Below, piece by piece: positions 10,117 through 22,249 of a stretch of DNA of 64,000 nt. Position numbers and translations under genes: made by a program. Where the stretch lies: positions 10,168,001-10,232,000 of the forward strand of contig NC_135782.1 in NCBI RefSeq assembly GCF_028453695.1, read 5' to 3'. The notes below the pieces were generated by a model. It ran no database searches and had not been told where the DNA came from. It saw only the letters and a list, made by a program, of their open reading frames with translations. Each line of letters begins with the position of its first letter. The stretch's first letter is position 1. The DNA is from Augochlora pura (lineage: Eukaryota; Arthropoda; Insecta; Hymenoptera; Halictidae).

Positions 10117-12908
10117 GTGCTGAATTTTCTGAAATCGACCGGCATTATTAATGTAAGATTTTCCTGGCGGGGAACGCTATCGATAGCCCGGGATATATGA
10201 ACGACCTTAAACCCCTCTCAACAATTCACTCTGCCGGCTCAGAACGAGAAACTGTTCGCGGAGAACTGAGTGGAAAGAAAATACGACGGCGCAAGATGGT
10301 CCTGCGAAATGATTTAAAACCCTTTTCGCTTCCACCGATTCCACGGCCACCCCTCCGCCCCGCTTTTCACTATTGGCCGCCGTTCGTTGCCACGTTCGTC
10401 CGATTTTTATGACGAGCGCGTCAACCCTCAGATATCCATGCCGAACTCGAACCCTTGCGAATCAAGCACGCGAGATGAATCAACGAAGGCTGGTAATGTC
10501 CTCCGCGCGTAGCATTTCATAAAAAGCTTGATGAACGACTTCCTGCGAATTTTAATGGAAAATAACAATCGTTTGCGTTGATTGTAATATGCAGTAACAG
10601 AATTCGTAAATAAATTTAATTCTATTGCCAATTTCATTACTATATTGTTACATAAATTTTTACGAAAATTACATTTAAATTTTGTCACAAATTATTACAT
10701 AATTCTAACATTTACTTCATATTCACATATAATTTTAAATTCTAAATTTTAATAATTACAATTACAAGTTTCAAATATATATTTATCGGTTTAAATTTAT
10801 TTAAATTTATTAATCGGTAAATAAATTTAATTCTCTTAGAAATTTACTTATAAATCTTATATTCTTATATAATTCCATATAAATTTATACTTAATTTTAT
10901 TCACGAATTCATTATTCTAGATTTATTATAAATTTATACATAACAGATATTTCTCTCTAATTTACCTATTTAATGGAGTTCAAAATAAATAGCAGTTTTA
11001 ACTTCTATAAACAGTTTTACTATTTTCCATTCGATCTACTCATTTTTGTCATAAATGCATAAAACCCTCATTCCGCTTACGACAGTAGAAGAATTCAAGG
11101 GATTTTCATTAAAATTGTACCTCGTTTGCTACAGTCAACGAAAAAGGGTCCTGCATAAATATTGACGGGCTAGAATATTCCTTCGCGATTTATCTAACGT
11201 CAGCTACGTTTACTTGCGTCGCAATTTAATTAGCACGAGCCAGAATACAGCTGACGAGCGTGTCAACTCGAACTGTACGAAGTTCGATCATCCCTTCGTA
11301 CGTCTCTGATTAGGAAGGCGCAGGGTATTTGCGCGCAGTGTATACAGAAATCGATGTTGGGTCGGATAGCCGAGGGTATATCGGTGCAAAAGCCCTTTAG
11401 CGGAGAGTGCAGGAGCCGTCGCCGCCACAAAGGTATCCAAGGTTAGCGTTGGTCAGCATGGCTGGGGTAGTTGCCAAGGCGGTGGAGGGTGACCTGAGAG
11501 GCCGGGAAGAGTGGTCAAAGGTGGCCAAGACGGCCAGAGAATTTGCTTCAAGTCTGGAGCTTGCGGAAAGAATGGCGATTATGCGGTAACGAGTTGCTAT
11601 AGTTTGATCAACAAGATTTGGAAACTAATATACAACGTCGCCAAAAGTCAATCAAGAAAATCGAAGAACATTTATAGAAGCTCTATACAAAATTAAACGC
11701 TATTTCCACTCTAAATTGTATCTATAGACAACAATAAGCTTGTTCTATTGGCCCGTCGATTCAATCTTCTCATAATAAAATATTGGATCCTTTTAAACCG
11801 AGATTATAATGAGCCGCACCCTCCGATAAACATCGTTCGAAATAATTTCACCTGTTTCAGCAAGTTGCTGAACTCCGAGCGATTTAAAGCCGCCGTTTCC
11901 TCCATTTTCATCGACTTTGTTCATAAATTGCTGCGCGGGCGAAAGTTTAAGAACCTTCCACTGCTAATTTCTCCGTTTCCGAAACGCTGCGCGGTCTAAT
12001 TAATTTTTTCCCGTGAAAAAAGGAGGAGCGATAATAAGATTCTCCACAACAAAGTGCTAATAACCGTAGCCATTATAAGCTGCCTCTTATAACTAGACAA
12101 CGGCTAAGTTGCATTCACTATGCATTCACGATAAAAACGAACAGCTCAAATTACGAAATTCTAAAGTAATTAAAAGAATTTATGGATATAACTTATGGAT
12201 ACCATTATCTTCAGTTTAGAATTATTCAGAGAGGAAGAATATCTTTATCTAATTCATATAATTATATTTATATTTTATGCATTTACGTGAAGAATACGCG
12301 ATTGCAATTTCAAATGCAAGAGATATTCGGAAAGTTTAAGACTGTTAATATTTTATTTTAAATCTGTTAAAGCGATCGAAGGAGGAATAAAATTACCATT
12401 TAGTTTCTATTACCTGTAATTGGCGCAGATCATTATTTCGAGAGTTTTATTCTGAACTCCGGTCTCGCAGCCGAAAATAATGTTTCAAGACAAAGGCGCG
12501 CGGGCCGTGACGAAGTACGACCGCGTGAAAGAGGTCGCGCCCAGCCGCACTCATGAATTCAAATCGTTCGGTTCGCATTCCCGTGCGGACCGCCGGCATT
12601 CCGAAGAATTCTAGGCGAGTTCGTCGCGCGCGATACAGCTCCGCGAATTTTCCGCATACCTGGAAACCCTAATTCGTCCATCGCGCGAATAGATTCCCCC
12701 CCGCTCCGACAGCCGGTTGTCCCATGATTGGCGGAGGGAGGGCCGGAAGCGAAGGGATTAAGATCAAGAGTAATTTCGTGACGGCGCATTTCGACGACCT
12801 ACTTCGCCGGGAACGAAGGCTGCATACACAAACTTAGCTCGAGTCGCTGCGCCGCGTTCCACGGCCGGCGAGATTCCACGATAGATCACGTATTAAGAAT
12901 CGGAGGCG

Positions 12909-12958
12909 TTGTCGTCGTCGATGTCGTCGTCGTCGGTGTCGTCGTCGGTGTCGTCGCC
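12909..12958 (+). repeat. Imperfect (GTC)n microsatellite
   Basis: Roughly sixteen GTC triplets broken by GAT and GGT variants, with a sub-period GTCGTCGTCGGT repeated near the end. On the minus strand it reads as arginine/histidine runs in a chance frame. Confidence 0.9.
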
Positions 12959-13219
12959 GAACGTTTGTCTCCCCGCGATGACGAAAGCAATCACGAGAAA
13001 CGCGATTACGGGAGCCGCGGATCGCGGTCGAAACGGGCAGAACAATGAGGGAATGGAAGCTAGATAGATGGGCCAGATTAAGAAGAAAAATAAACGAGGA
13101 TGATGCAGATTTCATCCACCGAGTTCATCTTTCGTTCTTTGATAAAGTCAACTATTTTCTAGGCGATCTTTGCACATTTTTTCCGACGAGCTATCAATGA
13201 TGTACGGCGATGTCTCAAA

Positions 13220-13447
13220 AATTGGAACATGTCCCAATCTAGCATCAGTTTGAATTTAACAATTTATTAGAAATATTGGTACAATGTCCCAAGCTAGAAT
13301 CAGTTTGCATTTAACGATTTTTATAAATGTTAGTATAATGTCCAAATCTAGGATCAGTTTGCATTTAACGATTTATTATAAATATTAATATAAAGTCCAA
13401 ATCTAGGATCAGTTTGCATTCAACGATTCATTATAAATATTACTATA
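13220..13447 (+). repeat. Four-unit tandem repeat, about 57 bp
   Basis: The block TCTAGGATCAGTTTGCATTT followed by AACGATTTATTATAAATATT recurs four times with substitutions (first copy AGCATCAGTTTGAATTT). Period about 57. Copies 3 and 4 are the most alike, suggesting the array grew at that side. Confidence 0.85.
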
Positions 13448-14626
13448 ATTAAGATTTATAGTTTTTTAATTCATTTACAATCGAGCCAACAATTCATTGT
13501 TAAAGGGACTGCAGGTCTTAAAAAATCATTTACACCTTTTGCAACTGGTCAACAATAAAATGATGCAAAATTAGATTATCCACCTCCGATACAAATTTTC
13601 TTGTAATGTGTATGCAGGCGTAGGTCCATGCTGCAAGTATTTTTTTAGTTGCAAAATCTTTGTTTATTTATCGGGCAACGCACGCGATGATGTCAATATG
13701 TCCGTGAAAGCCTCTGTTGGCGTGACGTGTAGCACCTGTCATAGTCACGCGGATGCAAAAAGTGGATAATTTTTTGAGATTAGCTTATGTCGCGGTTCAA
13801 CCAATTGAAAATAAAATATATGAAAAATTCAACGATGTCGTAAGTAAGAAGTAATATTAATATTGTTGGATCAATACGTGGACGAAGTTTAAGCAAAATC
13901 AAAGCTGTTTACGTTAATTATAACAAATTCAGGTGAAGTGGAGTTATTTCCGTTTATTCCGGAGAGAATCTCCATTGTATATACACTTCTGTTTTGATAC
14001 ATTTTGTCGACGATCACTGAAATAATAAATCTTGTTCTCGATTAACAAAAGTGCAGTTTTCGAAACATTTTTTAGTATTGTAACGAACACCGGATGGATG
14101 ACCATTGCCGACTCGGAATTCCCTTGTCAGAATAAAAGACAGCAAGGTTTAGGGTCTTCCGATCGATTTGAAGATAGTCAGTTGGTGATTGACAGCAGAT
14201 CCGACAGATTCTATCAGCATCATCTTCATGATATTGTACCAAATGTGTATAAACGAATATAAAGTGTAAATAATAAGTTGAATATAAATAAATATGCCGC
14301 GGACGCGCGAACCGAACCAGGTTCAAGAAGATCGCAACAGTATTATCAATGGTTTCGAAGATATTCGACTGGGTCCATTTAAATGGGTTACCCTGTATGT
14401 ACATCTAGCAATGTCGAAAAATGTGCGTGGAAAATGACGAAAAGTTTCATGAATGCCATTATAAAAATATAGAGTTACTTTTTAACTCTTTACCGATCGA
14501 TCATTCGACCGTAAACACATTTTTATATTTCCACAACATTAGCATTAAACAATATCTATTTTAGCTACCTTATGTATTTTATTCATCGTGAAAAATATCT
14601 AATATGTAAAAAATTATATAGTGATA
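13448..14626. other. Unique AT-rich stretch, no gene shown
   Basis: Mixed AT-rich DNA with a moderately CpG-containing patch at 13690-13760. A sequence at 14486 (TTAACTCTTTACCG) resembles a single TTAA-type element end without a partner. No gene is supported. Confidence 0.4.
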
Positions 14627-15121
14627 TCTCAATAATAGATAGTTAACATATGATAATATATAAATTATATAGACCCTATATGGACACTGTGTATATATAA
14701 TTTATATGAAAACAGCGTAACTTGTTAAAAATCATACATTTTTTCAGCGATGCTTATAATTATACCATCTTTGGTAAAAATTGTCTCTGTTCGATAAAAA
14801 TTATTATTGAATTTCTTTAGAATTTAAAGAACCAGAATCAATTATTCGAGAATTCGTCACTTGTATAGTACAGAAAATAATTTATTCCAGTTCTTTTAAT
14901 TCTAAAGAAATTCAATCTTAATTTTTACCAAACAGAAATCATTTTAACCAAAAATGATATAATTATAACCATCACTAAAAAATATATGATTTTTAACAAG
15001 TTACGTTGTTTTTATATAGACCACACCATTTCTACAGATAGTGCTAAAAAATGCCGGCATTTTGTGAATGGCGGTGTAACAAAATACCGGATGAATGTAT
15101 GTTAACTATCTATTATTGAGG
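14627..15121. mobile_element. Fold-back MITE with TA flanks (495 bp)
   Basis: The ends read TCTCAATAATAGATAGTTAAC and, reverse-complemented, CCTCAATAATAGATAGTTAAC. TA stands outside both ends (14625-14626, 15122-15123). Most of the inner part is also inverted: CGTAACTTGTTAAAAATCAT, the stretch around GGTAAAAATT, and GAATTTCTTTAGAATT all recur on the opposite strand on the other side of a centre near 14860, so much of the element would fold into one imperfect hairpin. The outermost 80-100 bases inside the termini have diverged most. There is no coding capacity. The TA target suggests Tc1/mariner mobilisation. Confidence 0.85.
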
Positions 15122-15156
15122 TATTATTAAATGACTTTTCGTCACGCGGACAAATA

Positions 15157-15709
15157 ACACTGTGAACAAAAAGTACGGTGAATTTGTTTATAAAATGTAA
15201 ATTCTTTATTTATTCTTTTTTCATTTTTTTTCCTAGGTTGATAGGACTGTCTATAACATTTGCGAAGCGTCTGTTCGTCAAAAGGTTTAATTATCTCCGA
15301 GTTACACGTGTTTTTGTAAACAACGAAAAGTCATCACGATAATACACCATGTCATACTGGATTGGTTCTTCGCGACTTTTTTGCCAAAAACTCGACTCGT
15401 ATCGTTCCGCAACCACCGTATTCGCCTGATTTGGCTCCGTGCGACTTCTGGCTATTCAGCAAACTCAAAAGGCCAATGCGGGAACGCCGTTCTGACACGA
15501 TTCAGGAGATAAAAACCGAATCGAAGAAGGTCTTGAAGGCTATACCGGAAAAAGACTATTCCGACTGTTTCGAGGACAGGAAAAAGCGTTGGCAAAAGTG
15601 CGTTTTATCGGACGGGGATTACTTTAAAAGAGGATGAAATTCATTTGTAAGAATAAATAAAGAATTTACATTTTATAAACAAATTCACCTTACTGTTTGT
15701 TCACGGTAG
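15157..15709 (+). mobile_element. Mariner copy A, internally deleted (553 bp)
   Basis: TA flanks at 15155-15156 and 15710-15711. The right end, reverse-complemented, reads CTACCGTGAACAAACAGTAA; the left end reads ACACTGTGAACAAAAAGTA. A full mariner is about 1.3 kb, so this copy is short: 5' untranslated DNA (through GTTTTTGTAAACAAC near 15323) joins directly to the transposase C-terminal part at 15332, with the N-terminal two thirds missing. The left terminus, through TTTATTTATTCTT at about 15209, is an inverted copy of the right terminus rather than the normal left end seen in copy B. Confidence 0.9.
15332..15637 (+). pseudogene. Mariner transposase C-terminal fragment (DD34D)
   Basis: The frame reads HHDNTPCHTGLVLRDFF at the start and YSPDLAPCDFWLF further on. 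Exactly 34 residues separate the D of HDN from the D of APCD, the spacing of the second and third catalytic aspartates in mariner transposases. The DNA-binding domain and the first catalytic aspartate are absent through deletion, so the product cannot be an active transposase. The frame runs open to a stop at the normal-looking C-terminus near 15637, followed by the right terminal repeat. There is no usable start; the fragment is a relic and is about 94% alike, by eye, to the copy at 59207. Confidence 0.9.
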
Positions 15710-15711
15710 TA

Positions 15712-17176
15712 TGTGCCATAATCGAAGAACCCTAAAATCGTCCAGGCCGCGATCGCGTTTTCCAGCTGACGTGCCTGCCGCGTTATTTTCCTCGCACTAC
15801 GGCGAAAAATTTCGCGCTCGCGCAACGGCAAAGCGTTGTCATCGCGTGGATAAGTTAGCGCCGAACGTGCCGGCCGCCAGCGAAACGCGAAGGTAAGAAC
15901 GTTAACGAGAATTTATTCGTCAGTGAAATAATCCAGGTGCGGATTAAACTGTTAGCATCGCTGAGGCTCCCGTCGCACTTTGTACCCGCGAATATCGCAG
16001 GCCTGCAACAGCCTCCGCGCTGTTCAATTAGGTTGTCACGGCGTTATTTATTAATCTCGCTAGTCTCCATAGGATTTAAACTTGGCCGAATACCGCAGGA
16101 CAGGAACATTTTGAAAAATTACGTTTCGAAAGTACATTAGTCCTTTATCGCAGTACAATGCAATCGTAAAATATCGCTAAATTGTACGTTTGTTTCTCGC
16201 AGAGCAAAATTTGATCAAACGATGGGTGCGCGCGCGAACACACTCCGCTCCGCGTGATTAATAAAGTAAATTGCGTAGATGCATCGGTCCGATTACGGTA
16301 TGAATTTTACTGTCGCCATTTCGGTAGGAGGAAAAAAAGTCACGAACACCGTTTCATCCAGGTCCGAAGCCGAATCGAATTCCCGTAAAAACGAAATTGT
16401 CCATGGAAAATCGTGAATTAACCGCGATCGTCGACAACTGGCTCTCGATGCTTTCCGGTGTAATTACTGGAGTGCTGATTTCTCGTGTTTGCGAAAAAAA
16501 AAGACGAGTGGCTGAAATACAAATGGATAAAAGCGCCAGAATAATTTAATATTACTGTTAGAGTATTTAAAGCACAAATCTATTAAGAGGAAATCGATTT
16601 TTATTTAACTTCTCTGTTTTTCAATTGACGGGGACGATTTTCGCGTGGGAATTGACCGTTTAGTAATTATGAATGATTCGTAAAGGAATTTTAGCTCTCA
16701 TTTTTCCACAGAATTCGCAGTTTACAATCGTTTACAATCTTTTTGAATATTTTTTAATTTATTTTAAAAAATTGTAGATCTGAGGTAGAATTAAGGCTGG
16801 AACTATAAAGGAAAAGATTTAATTCAAATTTCGTTTTAGATTGGCAAAACATATCGACAACTTTACAATAAAATTCATTATTTAAAAAATGCTCTGAATA
16901 TTGTTTAAATCGTAAAGGGGTTGGCAAAATAGCGAAGCAATTTGGAATTACTATCGATGGAATTATAAAGGATGTTCGAAATACGAAAGATTTTGTGATT
17001 AATATAAACATATGAAGAAGAAGTTGCATATTAATCATTTCTATCATTTATTATACTCTCACAAGCTATATTTTTTTTTTGTCAGAGTCAGTCTCGCCTA
17101 TAACAAGTAGACTGTCTAATCCAGACGCGCATGTAAGATCTTTCATTAAACTAAAAATCTATGTTTTAATATCCCA
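15712..17176. other. CpG-rich block then AT-rich DNA, no gene shown
   Basis: 15712-16480 is CpG-rich unique sequence. A strong donor-like GCGAAG|GTAAGA occurs at 15890, but I find no matching coding exon. 16540-17176 is AT-rich with one long minus-strand frame (16754-17047) made of chance hydrophobic codons. Confidence 0.4.
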
Positions 17177-17320
17177 CAAAAACATATTTAAATACATTCT
17201 GCTTTACTAAAGCATCACTTTGATATGATTAAAACAATGAAATCGTAAAAAACATATTTAAATACATTCCGCTTTACTAAAGTATCACTTTAATCTAATT
17301 AAAACGATAAAATCGTAGAA
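17177..17320 (+). repeat. Two-copy 70-bp tandem duplication
   Basis: AACATATTTAAATACATTC followed by GCTTTACTAAAG and ATCACTTT recurs with a 70-base offset (17181 and 17251), with a few substitutions. It looks like a recent local duplication. Confidence 0.85.
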
Positions 17321-18525
17321 AACGAAAAAGTAACGAGTGTTTTAAAAAACGCTGTCGAATTCTACCAGACGTAACCTTTGTGAAAAATACGCTGCTCTAC
17401 TCGTGATAATATGTATACCCCTGCACAGACCCCTGCCGATTAGAGCAAGGAAAACTTGGAAATCCGCAAAGAAGTGCAAGAAGAAGAAGAAAAAATCTGC
17501 CAGGTAATCCAGCGGATTCGGAGATCCGAGAAATCGCAGGAAAATGACGCGTTCGTTATGTAAAATGATTGTGCTATACATCGCGTTGGCAATTGAACGC
17601 GGAGGAGAGAACCAGACGATGGAGGCATCGGAAAGGGCAGCGGAACCAGACGCAGCATCACCTAAATCTCAGTAAATTGGCAGAGGTCTGCGATACGGAT
17701 AATAAAACGGCAGTTTACGAACGGCGTTACAGAAAGAAAAATCTCTAAATGCTCGATCAAAAAGTTCGGAACGACTGCATCGGCTGACCTCATCATTCGC
17801 GTGTCTGGAATTCGTTAGGTCGGCGTTCGCTCCGGGGCTATTACCGATCATCGTACGGTCCTGAAGGAACGGTACACGAACGTCGTTCTAGTCGTTGTAG
17901 TGTGGTCAATTTTGTCCGAAGTTTCTGACGATGTTTATAAGTCGATAATTATTGTTTCTTTTTTCATTTTGTGCATTTTAATATTTTCTTGGTCAGTGTA
18001 TAGTGATCTTTCAAATTATGCTATCGAAAGTAATATACTATTACAGAAAAATTCAAGATCTCCTCCATGTTTTAGTAAAGAAGTATAATAACGGAAAAAT
18101 AATTATTATATTGTATACCTATATTTAATACATTTTTTAATATAATGAATGGATTGCTAATCATTTGGCATTTGGCTTAAGAAATACGTATAAGATAGAC
18201 ATCATTAATATTTCTAAGTCTGAGATTAATCTATTGATATAACAATGTAGGCATTTAGTGCAGGCATTGAGAATACCGTATAACAGTAATTTATAATGAT
18301 TATTGTTGCTAGCCTCAATACATAAGAGTTAATTCTTCCTAATAATTGCAGTTTTTAAAATATTCCTTCAAAAGTGATCATTCTTTATATGAATAAAAAT
18401 CAATTTCTTGTCGATGATTTTTCCCGACAAACTTTTTCATAAGTGTCGTTGTTCATCTCATTGTTTCAACGAAATTGTAGACAACAGTCAAACAAAGTTT
18501 ATATAATAAAAATACAGTATTTATA
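17321..18525. other. Mixed stretch, no convincing gene
   Basis: 17340-17890 is moderately CpG-rich. An open frame from 17819 to 18088 encodes two hydrophobic segments (around VVLVVVVW and SIIIVSFFILCILIF) but has no ATG at its head. It could be an exon or chance; I do not call it. The rest is AT-rich. Confidence 0.35.
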
Positions 18526-18905
18526 CAGTACAAATAACACACGCTGTATAGAATTTCGAACTACGAAAAAATGCATTTCACTGTTACACGGTAGAGGCAA
18601 AATCTGTATATAACTAGAAAATACGAAAGTTCGATTGTTATGCAATGCCAAAAAAATCCACTGTATAGAATTTGAAAATATTTGTTTGACTGTTATACGC
18701 TGTAAATAATTTCTGCTATATATAATTTCAAAGTATTAAGAAAATTTGTTTCACCGTAGTACAAATAAAATTCGCTCTATAATATGTCAAAGTATGACAA
18801 CAAAATTTGTTCTATTATTATACATTACAAATAAAATGTGCTGTATACAATTTGGCAGTATGGTAAAATTTTATTAATTGTTATACAGAATATATAAAAT
18901 ACTCT
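18526..18905 (+). repeat. Diverged tandem array, about 60-bp period
   Basis: About six degenerate copies of CTGTATAGAATTTNAAANTAT ... TTTNACTGTTATAC. The markers CTGTATA/CTCTATA and TGTTATACA recur through the block with heavy divergence, so the array is old. Confidence 0.7.
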
Positions 18906-18988
18906 GTATATATTTCAAAAATATAAAAATTTTAAATTATATTTGATTAATATAAAATAAATATTTAAAATATATTTGAAAATACTAA

Positions 18989-19179
18989 CTCTTTGCACTC
19001 GGTTGTCCCCTCTCAAGGGACATCGTAATTCTAGTATATGACTAAACATTAAAGTTTATTAGCGATTTGCAATTATTTCTCGATGTCTACAAATTCATAT
19101 ATATATCGTATACTATATAATAATATAATTTTTTATAAGCGCTGGTAGGTAACATCTATGATGGCGCCGAGTGCTAAGG
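18989..19179. mobile_element. Decayed piggyBac-like MITE (191 bp)
   Basis: The left end CTCTTTGCACTCGG and the reverse complement of the right end CCTTAGCACTCGG match apart from two differences. The flanks are CTAA and TTTG, decayed from TTAA. Length and ends place it with the element at 7921. Confidence 0.65.
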
Positions 19180-19249
19180 TTTGAAATAAGTTGTTTCGTG
19201 GTTCTACAGTATAGTAAGACCGTCTGTATAGAACAAATTGGCCCGGCTG

Positions 19250-20000
19250 TTATCCACGATTTCGATCAAATTCAGCGGTGCGCGTCAGCGGGACGTTTTC
19301 CTTGAGAATGGGAGCGCGCCCGCGCTCGCGCGGCCAGACCCGGCCATTCCGCGCGAGTTAGAAATTGCGAGTCGTAAAGCGTGTTTTATAGAGGGGGGTG
19401 GAGACATGTTTTAGGCCGCGCCCGAGGAACGGCAAACTATAAAATATTGCTCCTTGTAATGCAGACCATGCGTCTTTGGCGACTGCATCGCCACATCAAG
19501 CGCGCGCGCGCGGCGGAGGCGCGGAAGAAAAGCCGTAGAGGAGGATACGCCGCGGCCGGGACGGGCGCAAGACTTTCAGCGAGGAATTCGGGTTGGAGGT
19601 TCGCGATGCGAGCCGAGAAGAATGACGAAGTCTCGGGGAAAAACTTCGCGAAACCTTGGAACCGAGGCGCGCGCGCCGTCTTTTTCTCTTGCTTTTCTTC
19701 GCTCCTCCCGCGTTTTTTTTCTTCGCTTAGCCGCGTGTGCGTGTGCGGGGCCGCGCGCGCGCGCGCGCGTGTGTGAGCGCGCGCGATGGAAACGCGATGG
19801 GATTTGAGAAAATCAATACGGCGAACGCAGCGCATTTTTTGCTGAAATGACGGCTGGAATAAACGAAATAACGTTTTCCAGAACGTCGCGCTGTAAAATA
19901 TGAAACGCTGGGTGGAACTTTCCGAGGGGATTTTCTATTAAACGAAAGTGTGACATTGCTGTTTCCGCATCATTTTCGGTGTGAAAGGTATTGTTTGCTT
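19250..20000. other. CpG-island-like block, no gene shown
   Basis: One of the most GC-rich parts of the window. Frames of 130 residues overlap on both strands (19381-19776 plus, 19437-19835 minus), rich in alanine and arginine from CG runs; I regard both as composition artefacts. A promoter or untranslated exon could lie here, but I see no decisive element. Confidence 0.45.
19733..19786. repeat. Alternating (GT)/(CG) tract
   Basis: GCGTGTGCGTGTGC, then a pure run of CG dinucleotides, then GTGTGTGAGCGCGCGCG. Alternating purine-pyrimidine of this kind favours left-handed Z-DNA in principle. Confidence 0.85.
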
Positions 20001-20179
20001 CAACCTCTTAGTCCTGGCCAAAAGAACCGATATAATCGTTAAGCCTTATGTAATTAAACAATTCTTTGCGTTGGACGTGCGATGGTTGATGTATGAAAAT
20101 CATCAATATAGGAACCAACTTAAGAGATCGAATTTTGAGTATCGGCAGTTTTACTCTTTCTACTCAAGCGACGACTCTG

Positions 20180-20390
20180 AGCACCACTAAAAATACACAT
20201 TTTTAGTTATACAATTTTTAAAAATATTCATAATAGTATCAGATCCATTTAAAAGACTGTTAAAATTGCAGATATTGTATTCGCCAACTCGATTTCATAT
20301 GCACAAATCGCAATCATCTAAAATAAAAATACTATATATCAGAAAGCACGTTTCGAATTTCGAATTTAAACAGTTTCGAGTGCAAAGAGT
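20180..20390 (-). mobile_element. One-ended relic of the CCCTTTGCACTCG family
   Basis: The right end reads TTTCGAGTGCAAAGAG followed by TTAA (20391 on). Reverse-complemented this is CTCTTTGCACTCGAAAC, matching the 7921 end. No left partner is clear, so the left boundary is a guess from family length. Confidence 0.4.
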
Positions 20391-20394
20391 TAAT

Positions 20395-22249
20395 AACGTC
20401 TCGCATAGTTTCATAATTCTATTTATCTCAGTGCTGTTCGCAAAGTCTACTCACATTATCTAAGATGAATCTATTATCTTCACTATGAATTCTGATAGTG
20501 ATTTCCATTGAAGTTTTATAGAGAAAATTGTACAAAAGTCATGTAATTTACTTCAATTTAAAAGTATCGTTAAAAACACGCAAAATCAAGCTAAAAGCAT
20601 CTAACAATTTCCTGCGCACAATTATTCACAATACACCTGTAGATAGCGGCGCATGAATAACCGGGGAATTTGTTCCCGCGTTGGTGTACAGCAACGCAAA
20701 GTCCGGCGCATTTTTCAAATTTCTTTCAGATTCCGCCTGTCGCGATAACTTTCGACGTTCCCGTGAAACATGACAAACCTTATCCCACCGTTTTATCTCG
20801 TTCTTTTTTCTTTCGGGGTTCTTTCTCGCGGCGACTTCCAATTGAAATCTCCAGCCCTGGAAGAGGAAAGGATAAAACGCGAACGACGAAAGGATAAGGG
20901 AATATCTTCTAGATCTGCGCACAGATCATTCCATCCTCCGCCCACTGTTCTCGCGCCGACCCGTTCCATTTTATTTTTCCCACCCTCGGCCGCGACATTC
21001 TTGCCAGCGTAACCGCGCGTTAATGCGTGTATTTCATCTCGCGCGGAACTTTTCTTGGCAACTTTCTCATTCTTATTTATTTGAAATTATCTCCGCGGCA
21101 TTAGACTGCTGCACCCGGCTTCTGCCGGTTCAAGGCGGGCCGCGACCCCACTTGTACGAGAACATTATTTCTACTTTTTCCTATCATATTTCACGCGGAG
21201 CTACCAGTCCGCGCGCTTTTAGTTCGTACGTTTCTATTTCGCGCGGGTTCCCGCCGCTGGACGTTTTCGGCGTCTTTTTGAAAAATCGTGTGCCAGCAAC
21301 GAATTTTTTGGTTTGGCAACGGATTTACTCGTACCGATGATTACAATGCAAGCGATACCTCGTACACATTGTTACAAGCGAGCATTTTCATTTCGAATTT
21401 TCTCTGAATCATGTTTCCAGATACGTTCTCTATGAAAAATTCAGTTTATTTTATTTTATATTCATCCAGGTCATTAAATCAATTAATCTGTTAGTTGTTT
21501 TAATTTCTTTTTTTTAAGTATGAGAGTTGCTGCAATCGTGTTATATATGTTTGATTTTATTCCATATTTTGTTTAAATATAACTAATTTAGTGAAAAATT
21601 CAAAGTGTGTACGAAGAGTGTGTCGTTATGGTTGCTATACTCATCCAAGACAGCTGACAGGTTAAGATCCAGTTAGACTGTGGATCTTTGTGATTGTTTT
21701 TATTTTTATATATCACATATTTAGTTTAAAGAACATATAAAGTTTCTACAAAAGTCTACAAGGAAGTTTTTCGCGCTGAGTTGAAAATACTATTAAATTT
21801 ATGTTTTCTTCATATGCAGGTGTTTTATCGAACTTTGAATGAAGGTATACCGGCAACTTAAAATAATAGAAGGTAGACCATAAAGGCTCCATTCTACCGG
21901 ACTCATTCCTTATTTATGTTCCATAAAACAGCCGAGAGAAATCGTATATCAAGTTTTAGGAGCTTTCCGTGAAGGGCATACTTCAAATCTCTGCCGGTGT
22001 GAATAATTATAGACTCGAAGTAGCCTTTTTATATGTTTCCCGATAAACAGAAACTTAACGAAATATCATACATGTTCATAATAGAAGTAATAAAAGATGA
22101 AAATACAGAAATATTATTTTTTATCTTTAAACATCTGTAAAAATGTAAAAGTTACTTTGAGTTTATAGTTATTCACAGATTTATAGTTATAACACAGTAG
22201 ATGATCTCATTTAGTTGAGAGTATTAAATTAAAATTATAATTGTAGATA
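20395..22249. other. CpG-rich block then AT-rich DNA, no gene shown
   Basis: 20640-21320 is CpG-rich with several overlapping frames (20626-20922 minus, 20670-20897, 20770-21012 and 21023-21340 plus) and no recognisable domain. 21340-22249 is AT-rich. Around 21868-21900 the pair GGTAGACC and TCTACCGGA recalls the 2033 MITE ends, too weakly to call. Confidence 0.4.

Larger units (their letters stand above)
8121..13219. other. Alternating CpG-rich and AT-rich DNA, no gene shown
   Basis: CpG-rich blocks at about 8240-8900, 9680-10420, 11090-11600 and 12440-13130 alternate with AT-rich DNA. The longest frame (9735-10145, minus) is a poly-serine and basic mixture without domains and overlaps frames on the other strand. 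A frame ending at 11589 has an alanine/glutamate-rich stretch (11460-11585) that could be an exon or a transposon scrap, but I see no splice sites or homology. Nothing else is supported. Confidence 0.4.

Noticed and set aside
9735..10145. 136-codon minus-strand frame
   Set aside because: Includes a poly-serine run from the GGA microsatellite and no recognisable motif.
11407..11589. Alanine/glutamate-rich 60-codon frame
   Set aside because: Looks mildly coding, but no splice sites, homologous domain or transposon context could be shown.
17819..18088. Frame with two hydrophobic segments
   Set aside because: No ATG at the head, AT-driven hydrophobic codons (ATT, TTT, TTA), and no partner exon.
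19381..19835. Overlapping 130-residue frames on both strands
   Set aside because: Both follow CG runs and mirror each other; neither shows coding periodicity that I can defend.
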